Below, piece after piece: positions 39,983 to 48,655 of a DNA stretch of 64,000 nt. This DNA is from Pseudomonadota bacterium (GTDB lineage Bacteria; Pseudomonadota; Gammaproteobacteria; Steroidobacterales; Steroidobacteraceae), in the NCBI GenBank assembly GCA_947459825.1, contig CANHFH010000001.1, forward strand, positions 1-64,000. Direction: 5' to 3'. The notes below the pieces were generated by a model, which was not told the DNA's origin, did no database searches, and saw only the letters and a list, made by a program, of their open reading frames with translations. Numbering within the stretch: the first letter of the stretch is position 1; every line of letters starts with the position of its first letter. Position numbers and translations under genes: made by a program.

Positions 39983-40759
39983 CTAGAGCGGGAAGATGGT
40001 GTGTCCGCCGTCGAGGACCAGCGTCTGACCGGTCATGAAGTCGCTCCGCCGCGAGGCAAGATAGACCGCGATGCCTTCCATGTCTTCCAGCCTGCCGATG
40101 GTGCCCGAGGCGACGCGGCGCCGGCAGCCTTCCTGGAAGGCCTTGGGCGTGTTGAGCGACATCTCGGTCTCGATGAAGCCCGGCAGGATGGCGTTGACCT
40201 GGATGCCGTTCGGGCCGAGTTCGATCGCGAGCGAACGCACGAGACCTGTGACGGCCGCCTTGGTCATGCAGTAGCCGGCGGAGTTGGGCAGGCCGAGCAG
40301 CGCCGCGACCGAGGAGGTCACGATGAGCTTGCCGCGGGACTTCTGCGCGAGCCAGTGACGGCTGGCGAGCTGGAAGGAGTCGATGACGCTCTGCACGTTC
40401 AGGTCGTGCGTCGCCGTCCAGTCGGCGGGGCCGAGGTCGACGAAGCGGCCGCGGACGCCGGGGCCGCCTGCGTTGGCGAAGCAGCTGTCGAGACGGCCGA
40501 ACGCGTCGAGCGTCTGCGTGAAGGCCGCGCTGGAGGACGCCGGGTCGGTCACATCGGCGACGAAGCTGCGGGCGATGCCGCCGAGCGCCTGCAGTTCGGC
40601 GACCGCCGCGGCGTTCTTGTCCGTGTTGCGCCCCCAGACCGCGACCTGCGCGCCGGCCTTGACGAGACCTTTGGCCATGGCGAGGCCGAGGCCGCCGTTG
40701 CCGCCGGTGACGAGGGCGACATGGCCCGTGAGATCGAAGAGATCGTGCGCTCTGGTCAT
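39983..40759 (-). CDS. short-chain dehydrogenase/reductase (SDR)
   Basis: 258 residues from the ATG at 40759, overlapping the upstream hydrolase stop (ATGA). VTGGNGGLGLAMAKGL (cofactor loop), AVWGRNTDK (Arg after the second strand suggests NADP), NAGGPG, TSSVAALLGLPNSAGYCMTK with the Ser-Tyr-Lys triad, and VLDGGHTIFPL. Resembles gluconate 5-dehydrogenase/3-oxoacyl reductase types. 19 nt before the transporter gene. Confidence 0.9.
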   Translation of the reverse strand: MTRAHDLFDLTGHVALVTGGNGGLGLAMAKGLVKAGAQVAVWGRNTDKNAAAVAELQALGGIARSFVADVTDPASSSAAFTQTLDAFGRLDSCFANAGGPGVRGRFVDLGPADWTATHDLNVQSVIDSFQLASRHWLAQKSRGKLIVTSSVAALLGLPNSAGYCMTKAAVTGLVRSLAIELGPNGIQVNAILPGFIETEMSLNTPKAFQEGCRRRVASGTIGRLEDMEGIAVYLASRRSDFMTGQTLVLDGGHTIFPL

Positions 40760-42051
40760 CGTCCTGCCGCCTTGTGATGCAATTCGAGTCCGCGGGCCCA
40801 ACGGCGCTGGAAACCCCGCCAGTAGCCGGGTTGCGCGTCGCCCGCGCGGGTGCCGCCCCATTGCTGGCCGAACGCGCTCGGCCACTGGCCGTCGTCGGCG
40901 ATCGGGGTCGGTACGTCGAGATACCTGCGCTTGTCCGAATCGCCCTTCAGGTGGAGGTCGAGGAACGCGCTGATGAAGTGTTCGTTGATGGCTTCCATCC
41001 GATCCTTGCGCCACACCGGATCGGTGAGGAACTCGATGGTCTGGAAGTCGGCGTCCGCAGGCAGCGGCACCGGATTGCCCGCGATGTTGTGGGCCGCACC
41101 GCGGTAGACCAGCAGATGGCGCTCCGTGCCGGTGGTGGCGCCGAACAGGCGCTTCACGCCGCGTTCGAAGTCCACCACATCGTCGCGGTCGCCGTCGATC
41201 AGCAGCAGCGGCGCGCGCAGCCCGGCGAGGGCGGCATCGTTCCAGGCCATCGCGCCCGGCTGTGCGCCCCAGGGCGCGAGCGCCACCACGGCCTTGATGC
41301 GTTTTGCGAGCGCGGGATCCGGGTCCGGCAGCAGCGCTCGGGCGGGGGCGGGGAACTGGGAGTAGGCCGGCGCGTCACGGTCGAGCGGCACGCCCGCGGT
41401 GACCAAGGTCCCGTATCCGCCCATGGAGAAGCCGAGCAGACCGATGGCATCCGGTTCGATCTGCGCCGTCACCGCGGGATCGAACAGGCTGCGTTCGAGC
41501 AGGGCCGTGAGCACGCGCTGCTGGTCGCGGGCGCGGTGGATGAGCACCGCTCCGAAGGAGAGCGCGAAGCTGCGCGCGTCGCTGAAGGGTTGGTCGCGGT
41601 GGTCGACCGAGGCGACGACATAGCCGCGCGAGGCCAGCGTCTCGCCTAGCCGGCTCATGTGCTCGGACCAGCCGCCGTAACCGTGCGACATCAGCACCAG
41701 CGGGAAGCGCATACCGGCGAGGGGACGCGCCTCCGACAGCGCGAGCCCGTTCTCCTCGACATCGAGCACCTGCTGGCCCGGCAGGGCGCGACGGTGCCGG
41801 TAGACGGCCTTGGGCGCCGCCGCGTCGGTCGAGGCGGGCTTTTCAGCGGGGAACCAGACGCGGACGCCGATCTTGCGGTCGCCCGCCGTCAGCTCGCGGT
41901 AGTCCGTACCGATCGCCTGCGGACCGGGGCCGGACAGCGCCGGCATCTCGGCCGAGCGCGGCGCCGCGCCCGCCATCGGCGCGACGACCAGCAGCATCGA
42001 AGCGAGAAGCCGCAGGAGCGGCCGCGGGCTGTCCGGCATGTCCGCCGTCAT
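40756..42051 (-). CDS. exported alpha/beta hydrolase (PAF-acetylhydrolase/dienelactone hydrolase-like)
   Basis: 431 residues. The N-terminus has a hydrophobic stretch (LLRLLASMLLVVAPMAGAAP, about 12-31) that looks like a Sec signal, so the enzyme is probably periplasmic. Hydrolase core: VLMSHGYGGWSEHM, nucleophile Ser in GLLGFSMGGYGTL, acid in LLIDGDRDDVVDF, His in RGAAHNI. Likely cleaves an ester before inner-membrane uptake. It starts 2 nt after the TonB receptor stop. Confidence 0.84.
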   Translation of the reverse strand: MTADMPDSPRPLLRLLASMLLVVAPMAGAAPRSAEMPALSGPGPQAIGTDYRELTAGDRKIGVRVWFPAEKPASTDAAAPKAVYRHRRALPGQQVLDVEENGLALSEARPLAGMRFPLVLMSHGYGGWSEHMSRLGETLASRGYVVASVDHRDQPFSDARSFALSFGAVLIHRARDQQRVLTALLERSLFDPAVTAQIEPDAIGLLGFSMGGYGTLVTAGVPLDRDAPAYSQFPAPARALLPDPDPALAKRIKAVVALAPWGAQPGAMAWNDAALAGLRAPLLLIDGDRDDVVDFERGVKRLFGATTGTERHLLVYRGAAHNIAGNPVPLPADADFQTIEFLTDPVWRKDRMEAINEHFISAFLDLHLKGDSDKRRYLDVPTPIADDGQWPSAFGQQWGGTRAGDAQPGYWRGFQRRWARGLELHHKAAGR

Positions 42052-42053
42052 CC

Positions 42054-44453
42054 TCAGAAGGCCTTCTCGAAGATGACGCCGAAGGTCCGGGGTTCGAGCA
42101 GACGGACGTTCCGATAGCGTCCGATCAGCGCGTCCTCGATGATGATGTTGGTGATGTTGTCCTCATCGCTGACGTTCTTGACGAAGAAGCGGACGCTGAC
42201 GCCCTGATCGGCCCGGTCGAAGCGGGCCTGCAGGTCGAAGGTGCCCCACGATTCGATCACGTCGGTCGGCGTGTTGTACTCGCGCGCGAAGTACTTGTCC
42301 TGCCACAGGGCATCGAGGCGCCAGGTCGATGTCCATCCCCCGGCCGAGGGCGTGGTGGTGAACTGCACGCCCACCTTGGCTTTGGCCGACGGGGAATGCG
42401 GCAGCTCGTTGCCCGCCAAGTTGACCTGCACGGTCGGGGTCGTCGCGGTCAGGCTTTGCGCAGGGTTGGCGGCGTCCTCCGAGAAGAAGGTGCCGATCTC
42501 GGTGTCGAGATAGGAGAGGTTGGCGTCGATCAGCCAACCGGCGCTCGGCGCGTAAAGGAACTCGGCCTCGAGGCCCCAGATGTCGGCATCCGCATTCCGG
42601 GTGACCACGCCGCCGTTGATGCGCTGGCCGAGCTGCAGACCCGAGTAGTCGTAGAGGAACCCAGCGAAATTGGCTTGCAGCCGGCCGTCCCGCAGAGTGT
42701 TCTTGGTGCCGATCTCGAACGCGGTCACCTCCTCCGGCCCATAGGTGGGGGCGGAGTTCGAATTGTTCAGGCCGCCGCCCTTGTAGCCCGTGGAGACGGA
42801 ACCGTAGATCAAGGTCTGGTCGGTGAAGCCGAGGTCCGGTGTCCAGTCGAGCGCGGCTTTGCCGGTGGCCTTGCTGCCCTCGAAGCTCGAGAAGACCCAC
42901 GGGCCGAGGGGCGCCAGCACGATGGAGCGGGACTCGCCGGAGCGCTTCTCCTCGGTCTGACGGGCGCCCAAGGTGAGGCGCAGGTCATCCGCGAGCGTGA
43001 AATAGAGCTCGCCGAACAGGGCTTTGGTCTCGTTCTTGCCGTTGCGGCTCAAGGCCGAGACCCGCCAGGTCTCCTCCGGGCGGCCGTTGGCCTTCTGGAA
43101 CGACTCGATGGAGGGATGCCAGGTCTCGAACCCGCCGCTGCTCTTGCCCTCGAGGTAGAAGGCACCGATCAGGAAATTGCGGCCGCCGTCGTAGTCCGAC
43201 GCGAGCCGCAGCTCGGCGGTCCGCGTTTCGGTGTCGCTCGTGAAGCTGTCGGTCGTGAGCAACCGGTCCGTGGTGACGGTCCGGCCGCGGGCGGCCGTGT
43301 AGGTGATGGGCCGCGTGAAACGGAACGGCAGGTCGGCGTTGTCCCAATCCGTGTTCTGTTCGGTCGAACCCTCGGACCACGCCACCACACCGGACAGCTT
43401 CAGGTCGCCGAAGCGATGGTTGCCGTCGAAGGTCACGAACCGCTGGTCCAGCTTGTAGGTCGGGTCGGTGTCGGCAGCGACCTTGCGCAGGTCGGTGGGG
43501 TTGGGTGCGCCGGCATAGATGTTGGTGCCGGCGGGGAAGGGCGTGAAGAAGCGCGCCAAGGTGTTGAGGATGGTGGTGTTGGCGTCCGGGGAGTCGAAGC
43601 CCAGCTGGCGCGGATCGCAGCCGAGGACCGGATGGGCCTTGCACATCCGCTTGCCCTCGCGGGCGCGCGTGCTGTCCTCGTCGTACATGCCGAAGATCAG
43701 GGTGAAGTCGGTGTTCTCGCCCGCCTCGAAGACGGTCGTCGAGCGGACCGCCCATTGATCACGGCCGTCGACCTGGTTGCCGGTCGCCAGGTTGTCGGTG
43801 TAGCCGTCGCGCATCAGCTTGTAGGCCGCGAAGCGGGTGGCGACCTTGTCGCCGAGCGGCAGGTCGAAGGACAGGGCGAAGCGGGCGTTGTCGAAATTGC
43901 CGAGCTGCAGGCTCGCTTGGCCGCCCACCGTCCGGCCGGGTCGGCGGGTGATCACGTTGATCGCGCCCCCGGTCGTATTGCGGCCGTAGAGCGTGCCCTG
44001 CGGGCCGCGCAGGACCTCGATGCGCTCCATGTCGAACAGTTCGTTCTGCGGCAGATAGCCGATCGCCGCGCCGTTGACGAAGGATTGCACCCCGAGGTCG
44101 GACGAACCCAAGGCGTTGGTGCCGATCCCGCGCAGCGTGTAACGGTCGTTGCCCGTCAGGACGGCGTTCGGGATCGAGTATTGAAGGTCGGTCGCATCCT
44201 CGATCTGCGCCCGGTCCAGGGCGGCCGATGAGAAGACGGAGAGCGCGATAGGCACGTCTTGGGCGGCCTGCTCACGCTTCTGTGCCACCACCACGACCGT
44301 CTCGAGCACTTGGCTCTCGTCGGTCGGTGCCGGTGAGGACTGGGACGATGCTTGCGGAGCCGGCAGCGGCTCTGAATGCGCGGGCGGCGCCAGCGACACA
44401 CAGGTGATCCCCCACACGGATGCGCACAGCACATGCTTGACGGTCTTTTTCAT
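42054..44453 (-). CDS. TonB-dependent outer membrane receptor
   Basis: 799 residues. Signal peptide (about 1-27, ending AHS), TonB box near 51-60 (ETVVVVAQKR), plug domain with VPIALSVFSSAAL, LRGIGTN and ERIEVLRGPQGTLYGRNTTGGAINVIT, then a 22-strand barrel ending in the aromatic signature VIFEKAF. Resembles the Caulobacter/Sphingomonas-type receptors of hydrophobic or sugar substrates rather than siderophore-only types. First gene of the minus-strand operon, with a good GGGGAGG Shine-Dalgarno. Confidence 0.94.
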   Translation of the reverse strand: MKKTVKHVLCASVWGITCVSLAPPAHSEPLPAPQASSQSSPAPTDESQVLETVVVVAQKREQAAQDVPIALSVFSSAALDRAQIEDATDLQYSIPNAVLTGNDRYTLRGIGTNALGSSDLGVQSFVNGAAIGYLPQNELFDMERIEVLRGPQGTLYGRNTTGGAINVITRRPGRTVGGQASLQLGNFDNARFALSFDLPLGDKVATRFAAYKLMRDGYTDNLATGNQVDGRDQWAVRSTTVFEAGENTDFTLIFGMYDEDSTRAREGKRMCKAHPVLGCDPRQLGFDSPDANTTILNTLARFFTPFPAGTNIYAGAPNPTDLRKVAADTDPTYKLDQRFVTFDGNHRFGDLKLSGVVAWSEGSTEQNTDWDNADLPFRFTRPITYTAARGRTVTTDRLLTTDSFTSDTETRTAELRLASDYDGGRNFLIGAFYLEGKSSGGFETWHPSIESFQKANGRPEETWRVSALSRNGKNETKALFGELYFTLADDLRLTLGARQTEEKRSGESRSIVLAPLGPWVFSSFEGSKATGKAALDWTPDLGFTDQTLIYGSVSTGYKGGGLNNSNSAPTYGPEEVTAFEIGTKNTLRDGRLQANFAGFLYDYSGLQLGQRINGGVVTRNADADIWGLEAEFLYAPSAGWLIDANLSYLDTEIGTFFSEDAANPAQSLTATTPTVQVNLAGNELPHSPSAKAKVGVQFTTTPSAGGWTSTWRLDALWQDKYFAREYNTPTDVIESWGTFDLQARFDRADQGVSVRFFVKNVSDEDNITNIIIEDALIGRYRNVRLLEPRTFGVIFEKAF

Positions 44454-44486
44454 ACGGCCTCCCCAAGAGTGGTGGCCGAGTGTCGT

Positions 44487-44514
44487 TCGCTATTGGATAT
44501 AAAGTCAATAGCGA
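44487..44514. promoter_or_regulatory. 28-bp operator-like palindrome before the TonB receptor operon
   Basis: TCGCTATTG (44487-44495), 10-nt AT-rich centre, CAATAGCGA (44506-44514). On the minus strand it covers a plausible -10 (TATATC) 16 nt after TTTACG. A TetR-type repressor would fit. A second copy of AAAGTCAAT lies at about 44584-44591. Confidence 0.6.
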
Positions 44515-44774
44515 GTCCGTAAAGCGCCGCCGATGGCGTTTCAGGCGCCATAAATGGGGGTTTTCGGGCGTTTACTTTACTGAAAGTCAATTAAGTGCTG
44601 ATTCCGCAGGCGCGGCATCGATCAGCCGCCGCATCGCGGAGGGTGTGGTCGCGTCGTGAAGGACTCGGGATGCAGTTCGCCGCCCCTGCGCTCGGGGTGG
44701 AGTCCCCGGGGCGGTTCCATTACAATGCGCGCCCCTCCGCCCCGGGCTCTAGGCCTGCGGCAGGGACCATCGGC
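44515..44774. promoter_or_regulatory. rest of the 321-bp gap: inverted repeat and tRNA-Arg promoter
   Basis: ATGGCG (44532-44537) and CGCCAT (44545-44550) form an inverted repeat with a 7-nt loop in an AT-rich stretch. From about 44600 the composition returns to high GC. TACAAT (44721-44726) followed by a GC-rich discriminator (GCGCGCCCC) is the likely -10 of tRNA-Arg. No gene was seen in this gap. Confidence 0.55.
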
Positions 44775-44851
44775 GCGCCCGTAGCTCAGTTGGATAGAGC
44801 GCATGGCTACGAACCATGAGGTCGGGAGTTCGAATCTCTCCGGGCGCGCCA
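44775..44851 (+). tRNA. tRNA-Arg (anticodon ACG)
   Basis: Acceptor GCGCCCG (44775-44781) pairs with CGGGCGC (44841-44847); discriminator G, encoded CCA. D-arm AGCTCAGTTGGATAGAGC, anticodon stem CATGG/CCATG with loop CTACGAA (anticodon ACG, expected inosine), T-arm GGGAGTTCGAATCTCTC. Reads CGU/CGC/CGA. Confidence 0.97.
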
Positions 44852-44869
44852 ATCTCCGAACGGCTCCGT

Positions 44870-45337
44870 TCAGTTGTCCCAGATCCTCCGGTTGAGCCAG
44901 GCGTACTGGCGGTCGAGCACGGCCCGCAGCTGCGCATTGCCGGTCCGGATCGTGGCGAGCGCGGGGCACAGCCGCGAGGCATCGCGCGCCGCGGCGGCCA
45001 TCAATAGCCGTGCAGCGGCCTTGATCAGCCCCGGCGTCGCGGCATCCCGCGCCTTCTCCATCGTCTGGAACTCCGGGTGGGCGAGCAGCCTATCCTTGAA
45101 AGCCTGGGTCGCCGCTGCATCCCACCCGCTCTGCTCGGCACGAGCCGCCAGCGCTTCATCGAGGTGCTTCTCGAAATCGCTGGTCTCGCGGAAGAGCGCT
45201 GTGACCTCGACCCGAACGGCATCGAGCTCGGCGAGGGCGTCCTTGTCGTTCGAGCAGGCCTGCGCCGCCGGCGTCGAGGCGACCGCCAGCCACAGAGCTA
45301 CGGCGAGGCGCAGCGAGCCGCCGTGCCTACAGGTCAC
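44870..45337 (-). CDS. small exported protein of unknown function
   Basis: 155 residues from the GTG at 45337, which overlaps the upstream stop (GTGA); no ATG precedes the signal region. Signal peptide LRLAVALWLAVASTPAAQA then Cys. The residue at -3 is Ala, not a typical lipobox, so a soluble periplasmic protein is more likely. The mature part is helical and charged, with a conserved-looking end (QLRAVLDRQYAWLNRRIWD). Not recognised. Third gene of a yebC unit. Confidence 0.65.
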   Translation of the reverse strand: MTCRHGGSLRLAVALWLAVASTPAAQACSNDKDALAELDAVRVEVTALFRETSDFEKHLDEALAARAEQSGWDAAATQAFKDRLLAHPEFQTMEKARDAATPGLIKAAARLLMAAAARDASRLCPALATIRTGNAQLRAVLDRQYAWLNRRIWDN

Positions 45338-45915
45338 GGCGGCGGTGGTTCCGCAGCGACGCCCGACGCGGGTGCGGCCGCATCGGGCAGTGCCGGCGGC
45401 GTCGGTGAGGGCGCCGGCGTCACGCGGTCGACGAAGAAGCCGGTCTCGCCGAAGCAGTTCGACGGCAGTCCGCGGTGCTCCACATAGTGGAGCTGCACGC
45501 GTTCGCCCACCAGCCCCGCGATCTGGTCCGCCACCGCCTTGTCGCGCACCGTGAAGGACCAGATCTCGGGCGGCAGTCCGGGCGCTGCGTAGAGCGCGAG
45601 CTGGCCTTCGTAGGTCTTGCAGAGCCAGCCTTTGCGCTCGAATTTCTGCAGCAGTCCGCCGCGGTCGCCCGTCGAGTAGGGCCAGTTGAGCGCGACCAGC
45701 GTCCAGAGGAGGAGCGCGGCGGCGACGCCCGCGATCCACCAAAGGAAGAACCGCTTGATGCGGCTGCGCTTGCGCGGCGGCGGCACTGCGGGCGGCGGTG
45801 CGGCGGCTGTGGTGCCTGCCGCGGCACCGGTCGTGCCGGCGCCGGTCGCGGAGGCCGCAGCTGCCGCCGCGGGCTTGGTCGGGTCAGGCGAGGGTGTGGA
45901 AGACTCGTTGGACAT
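45334..45915 (-). CDS. membrane-anchored protein of unknown function
   Basis: 193 residues. N-terminal 45 residues are Ala/Thr/Pro-rich, then a basic patch ([11 protein letters not shown]), one membrane helix (about 55-78), and a soluble domain with [22 protein letters not shown] and [23 protein letters not shown] (two Cys). The C-terminus is a Pro/Ala tail. This looks like a proteobacterial conserved family, but I cannot name it. The start overlaps the end of yebC by 32 nt. Confidence 0.7.
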   Translation of the reverse strand: MSNESSTPSPDPTKPAAAAAASATGAGTTGAAAGTTAAAPPPAVPPPRKRSRIKRFFLWWIAGVAAALLLWTLVALNWPYSTGDRGGLLQKFERKGWLCKTYEGQLALYAAPGLPPEIWSFTVRDKAVADQIAGLVGERVQLHYVEHRGLPSNCFGETGFFVDRVTPAPSPTPPALPDAAAPASGVAAEPPPP

Positions 45916-46606
45916 CGTCGTCCTGCTCCAGTTTGTCGATGAGGGCGAGCACCTCGGCGGAATCCGCCTCGGAGAGCTCGGTGGGCGCCATGCAGATGTA
46001 CTCGTGCTCGGCCGAGACGGGCGTGATCTTGCGCGCCTCAAGGGCTTCCTGCACGCGGCCGAAATCCTCGAACGGGCAGCGCACCACAAGCTGCGGTTCG
46101 CCCTTCTCCCCTGTGCTCTCGCCCATCTCGTCGAGGCCGTGGTCGATGAGATACAGCTCGAGGTCGTCCTGGTCGATGCCGGTCGGGTCGAGGCGGAACA
46201 CGCCCATCTTGCGGAACATGAACGACACGCTGCCGCTGGTGCCGAGGTTGCCGCCGTTCTTCTGGATGATGTTGCGCACGGTGGCGACGGTGCGCGTCGG
46301 GTTGTCGGTGGCGGTCTCGACGAGCAGCGCGATGCCGTGCGGCGCGTAGCCCTCGTAGAGGACCTCGTCGTAGTTGGTGGCGTCGCGGCCGCTGGCGCGC
46401 TTGATGGCGGCCTCGACCTTGTCCTTGGGCATGTTCACGGCGCGCGCGTTCTGCAGGATGCGGCGCAGCGCCGGGTTCGACTGCGGGTCCGGGCCGCCCG
46501 ACTTGACGGCCATGTTGATGTCCTTGGCGATGCGCGCGAACTGCTTCGCCATGCGGTTCCAGCGCGCGAACATCGTGTGCTTGCGAACTTCGAATATGCG
46601 TCCCAT
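45884..46606 (-). CDS. yebC: YebC/PmpR (TACO1) family protein
   Basis: 240 residues. Family linked to transcription control and, more recently, to helping ribosomes through difficult sequences. [64 protein letters not shown] are the signature blocks. The N-terminus ([30 protein letters not shown]) differs from the usual MAGHSKW start, marking another subgroup. TAACAT lies 6 nt before the ATG and there is no Shine-Dalgarno. Confidence 0.93.
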   Translation of the reverse strand: MGRIFEVRKHTMFARWNRMAKQFARIAKDINMAVKSGGPDPQSNPALRRILQNARAVNMPKDKVEAAIKRASGRDATNYDEVLYEGYAPHGIALLVETATDNPTRTVATVRNIIQKNGGNLGTSGSVSFMFRKMGVFRLDPTGIDQDDLELYLIDHGLDEMGESTGEKGEPQLVVRCPFEDFGRVQEALEARKITPVSAEHEYICMAPTELSEADSAEVLALIDKLEQDDDVQRVFHTLA

Positions 46607-46612
46607 GGGCGC

Positions 46613-46618
46613 ATGTTA
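46613..46618 (-). promoter_or_regulatory. -10 box of yebC placed for a leaderless start
   Basis: Minus-strand TAACAT (46618 to 46613), 6 nt (GCGCCC), then the yebC ATG at 46606. Confidence 0.55.
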
Positions 46619-46639
46619 ACCGCCCGGGGCGGGGCGTGC

Positions 46640-47626
46640 TCAACCCGTCGGGGCGGTCCTCCGGACGGCGGCCGGCTGGTCGCGCCCGTAGCCCTGCATC
46701 GCCGCCTGCTCGGCGCGCTTGGTCATCACGATGATGCTGATGCGGCGGTTGATCGGGTTGCGCGGGTCCTTCTTGTCGAACAGGATCGCCGAGGACAGGC
46801 CCACCACGCGCGCCACCTTGTCCTCCTTCAGCCCGCCCGCCACCAGCGCGCGCCGCGCGGCGTTGCCGCGGTCGGCCGAGAGCTCCCAGTTGCTGTAGCC
46901 GTTGCGCGCCCCGCCCGAGTACGGCGTGTTGTCGGTGTGGCCCGAGATGCTCACCTTGTTCGGGACCGAGTTCAGGTACGGCCCGAGCTCGCTCAGGATG
47001 CGCGTGGTGTAATCTTTGAGAAGCGTGCTGCCGAGGTCGAACATCGGCCGGTTCTGGGTGTCGATGATCTGGATGCGCAGCCCCTCGGGCGTGATGTCGA
47101 GCAGCAGCTGGTCCTTGAAGGGCTTGAGCGCCTGGCTCTTGTCGATCGCCTGGCGCAGCTCCTTGTGCAGCGAGTCCAGCTGGCGCTTCTCCATCGCCTC
47201 GGCGAGCTTGCGCGCCTTCTCCTCCTCGGGGGTCTCCTGGCGCTGGCTGTCGTTGATGTCCTCGAGCGGCTTGCCGAGCATCGGCTGCATGTCGGGTGAG
47301 CTGCGGGGCGCCTCCATCGCGCCGCCGAGGGTGATGGCGCTCTTGCTCGCCCCTCCCGGTCCCGCCTGGCCGGGCGCCGCCTTCGGCGAGACGCCTTCCT
47401 CCATGCTCGGGTTCTTGAAGTACTCGAAGACGGCGGCGCGCTGCTCGGGGGTGGCGGCGGCGACCAGCCACATCACGAGGAAGAACGCCATCATCGCGGT
47501 CACGAAGTCGGCGTAGGCGACCTTCCACGCGCCGCCGTGGTGGCCGCCGGCGACCACCTTCTTGCGTCGGATGATGATCGGGCGGACCGGTTGCCCGTCC
47601 TTGCCCTTCGGGGGGGTCGCCGCCAT
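46640..47626 (-). CDS. motB: flagellar motor stator protein MotB
   Basis: 328 residues. One membrane helix (about 38-58) with the proton-carrying Asp40 in VAYADFVTAMMAFFLVMW; a plug/linker; and an OmpA-like peptidoglycan-binding domain (ISGHTDNTPYSGGARNGYSNWELSADR). Forms the stator with MotA. 15 nt after motA on the same strand. Confidence 0.95.
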   Translation of the reverse strand: MAATPPKGKDGQPVRPIIIRRKKVVAGGHHGGAWKVAYADFVTAMMAFFLVMWLVAAATPEQRAAVFEYFKNPSMEEGVSPKAAPGQAGPGGASKSAITLGGAMEAPRSSPDMQPMLGKPLEDINDSQRQETPEEEKARKLAEAMEKRQLDSLHKELRQAIDKSQALKPFKDQLLLDITPEGLRIQIIDTQNRPMFDLGSTLLKDYTTRILSELGPYLNSVPNKVSISGHTDNTPYSGGARNGYSNWELSADRGNAARRALVAGGLKEDKVARVVGLSSAILFDKKDPRNPINRRISIIVMTKRAEQAAMQGYGRDQPAAVRRTAPTG

Positions 47627-47641
47627 CTGCGTCCGCTCCCC

Positions 47642-48514
47642 TTACTCGCCCGCGGTCTTGGGCTTGTTCTTGAGGTGCGCCTCGAGGTCCGAGAACGTCG
47701 GACGGACATCGGCGAACAGCAGTTTGCGCGCGAACTCGACGGCGACCTGCGGCGGATAGCCGCGCACGCTCGCGACCAACGCCATCTTCACCACTTCGAA
47801 GGCCTTGCCCTCTTCGTGGGCGCGCGCCTCCATCGCGGCGGCGATCGGCCCCACGAAGCCGTAGGCGACGAGGATGCCGAGGAAGGTGCCGGTGAGCGCG
47901 GCGCCGACCTTCATGCCGATCTCGGCGCTGCTCGACCCTTCGATCGCGGCCATGGTGTTCACGATGCCGAGCACCGCCGCCACGATGCCGAAGCCGGGCA
48001 ACGCATCCGACACCTTCTGCACGGCGTGGGCGGGTTCCAGATTCTCCTTGTGGTGGGTCTCGAGTTCGTAGTCGAGCAGGCTCTCGAGCTCGTTCGGATC
48101 GAGGTTGCCGCCGACCATCAGGCGCAGGCAGTCGGTGATGAACTCCAGCATGTGGTGGTCGGCCATCACGCTCGGATAACTGGTGAAGATCGGGCTGCTG
48201 TCGGGGTTTTCGAGGTCGTTCTCGATGGCGAGCAGGCCCTCCTTGCGCGCCTTGACCAGCAGGTCGAACACCAGTTTCAGCAGGTCCACATAGGCGTCGC
48301 GGGTGTAGCGGGGTTTCTTGAAGAGCGCGACGGCGTTGGCGAAGGAGGCCTTCACCACCTTCACGCTGTTGCTGGTGATGAAGGCACCGAGGGCGGCGCC
48401 GATGATCACCACGATCTCGGAGGGGTGCCACAGCAACAGCAGGTTGCCGCCGGCCATCAGGAAGCCGACGACCACTGACACCAGGACGATGATGGAGCCG
48501 ACCATCGCGATCAT
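47642..48514 (-). CDS. motA: flagellar motor stator protein MotA
   Basis: 290 residues, four membrane helices. VGSIIVLVSVVVGFLMAGGN, the cytoplasmic loop with charged residues for FliG contact (RKEGLLAIENDLENPDSSPIF), and PGFGIVAAVLGIVNTM and LVGTFLGIL-like ALTGTFLGILVAYG in the last helices. Long MotA form, as in E. coli (295). Preceded by a sigma-28-type promoter; no other flagellar genes are in this window. Confidence 0.95.
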   Translation of the reverse strand: MIAMVGSIIVLVSVVVGFLMAGGNLLLLWHPSEIVVIIGAALGAFITSNSVKVVKASFANAVALFKKPRYTRDAYVDLLKLVFDLLVKARKEGLLAIENDLENPDSSPIFTSYPSVMADHHMLEFITDCLRLMVGGNLDPNELESLLDYELETHHKENLEPAHAVQKVSDALPGFGIVAAVLGIVNTMAAIEGSSSAEIGMKVGAALTGTFLGILVAYGFVGPIAAAMEARAHEEGKAFEVVKMALVASVRGYPPQVAVEFARKLLFADVRPTFSDLEAHLKNKPKTAGE

Positions 48515-48555
48515 GTCGATACGCTCGCTGGATTGGGTTGTCGGGGTCTGACCCG

Positions 48556-48582
48556 GTAACGGCCAGAGCGAGGACGACTTTA
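48556..48582 (-). promoter_or_regulatory. sigma-28 (FliA) promoter of motAB
   Basis: Minus strand: TAAAGTCG (48582-48575), 11-nt spacer, GCCGTTAC (48563-48556). The FliA consensus is TAAAGTTT-N11-GCCGATAA. It lies about 42 nt upstream of the motA ATG, placing stator genes in the late flagellar class. Confidence 0.75.
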
Positions 48583-48655
48583 ATTAATCTGGTTGAGCCC
48601 CCCCTGTGACGCAGTCCACAATACGGGCAGAACCCTTCGTCCGAGGATGCGCGCC

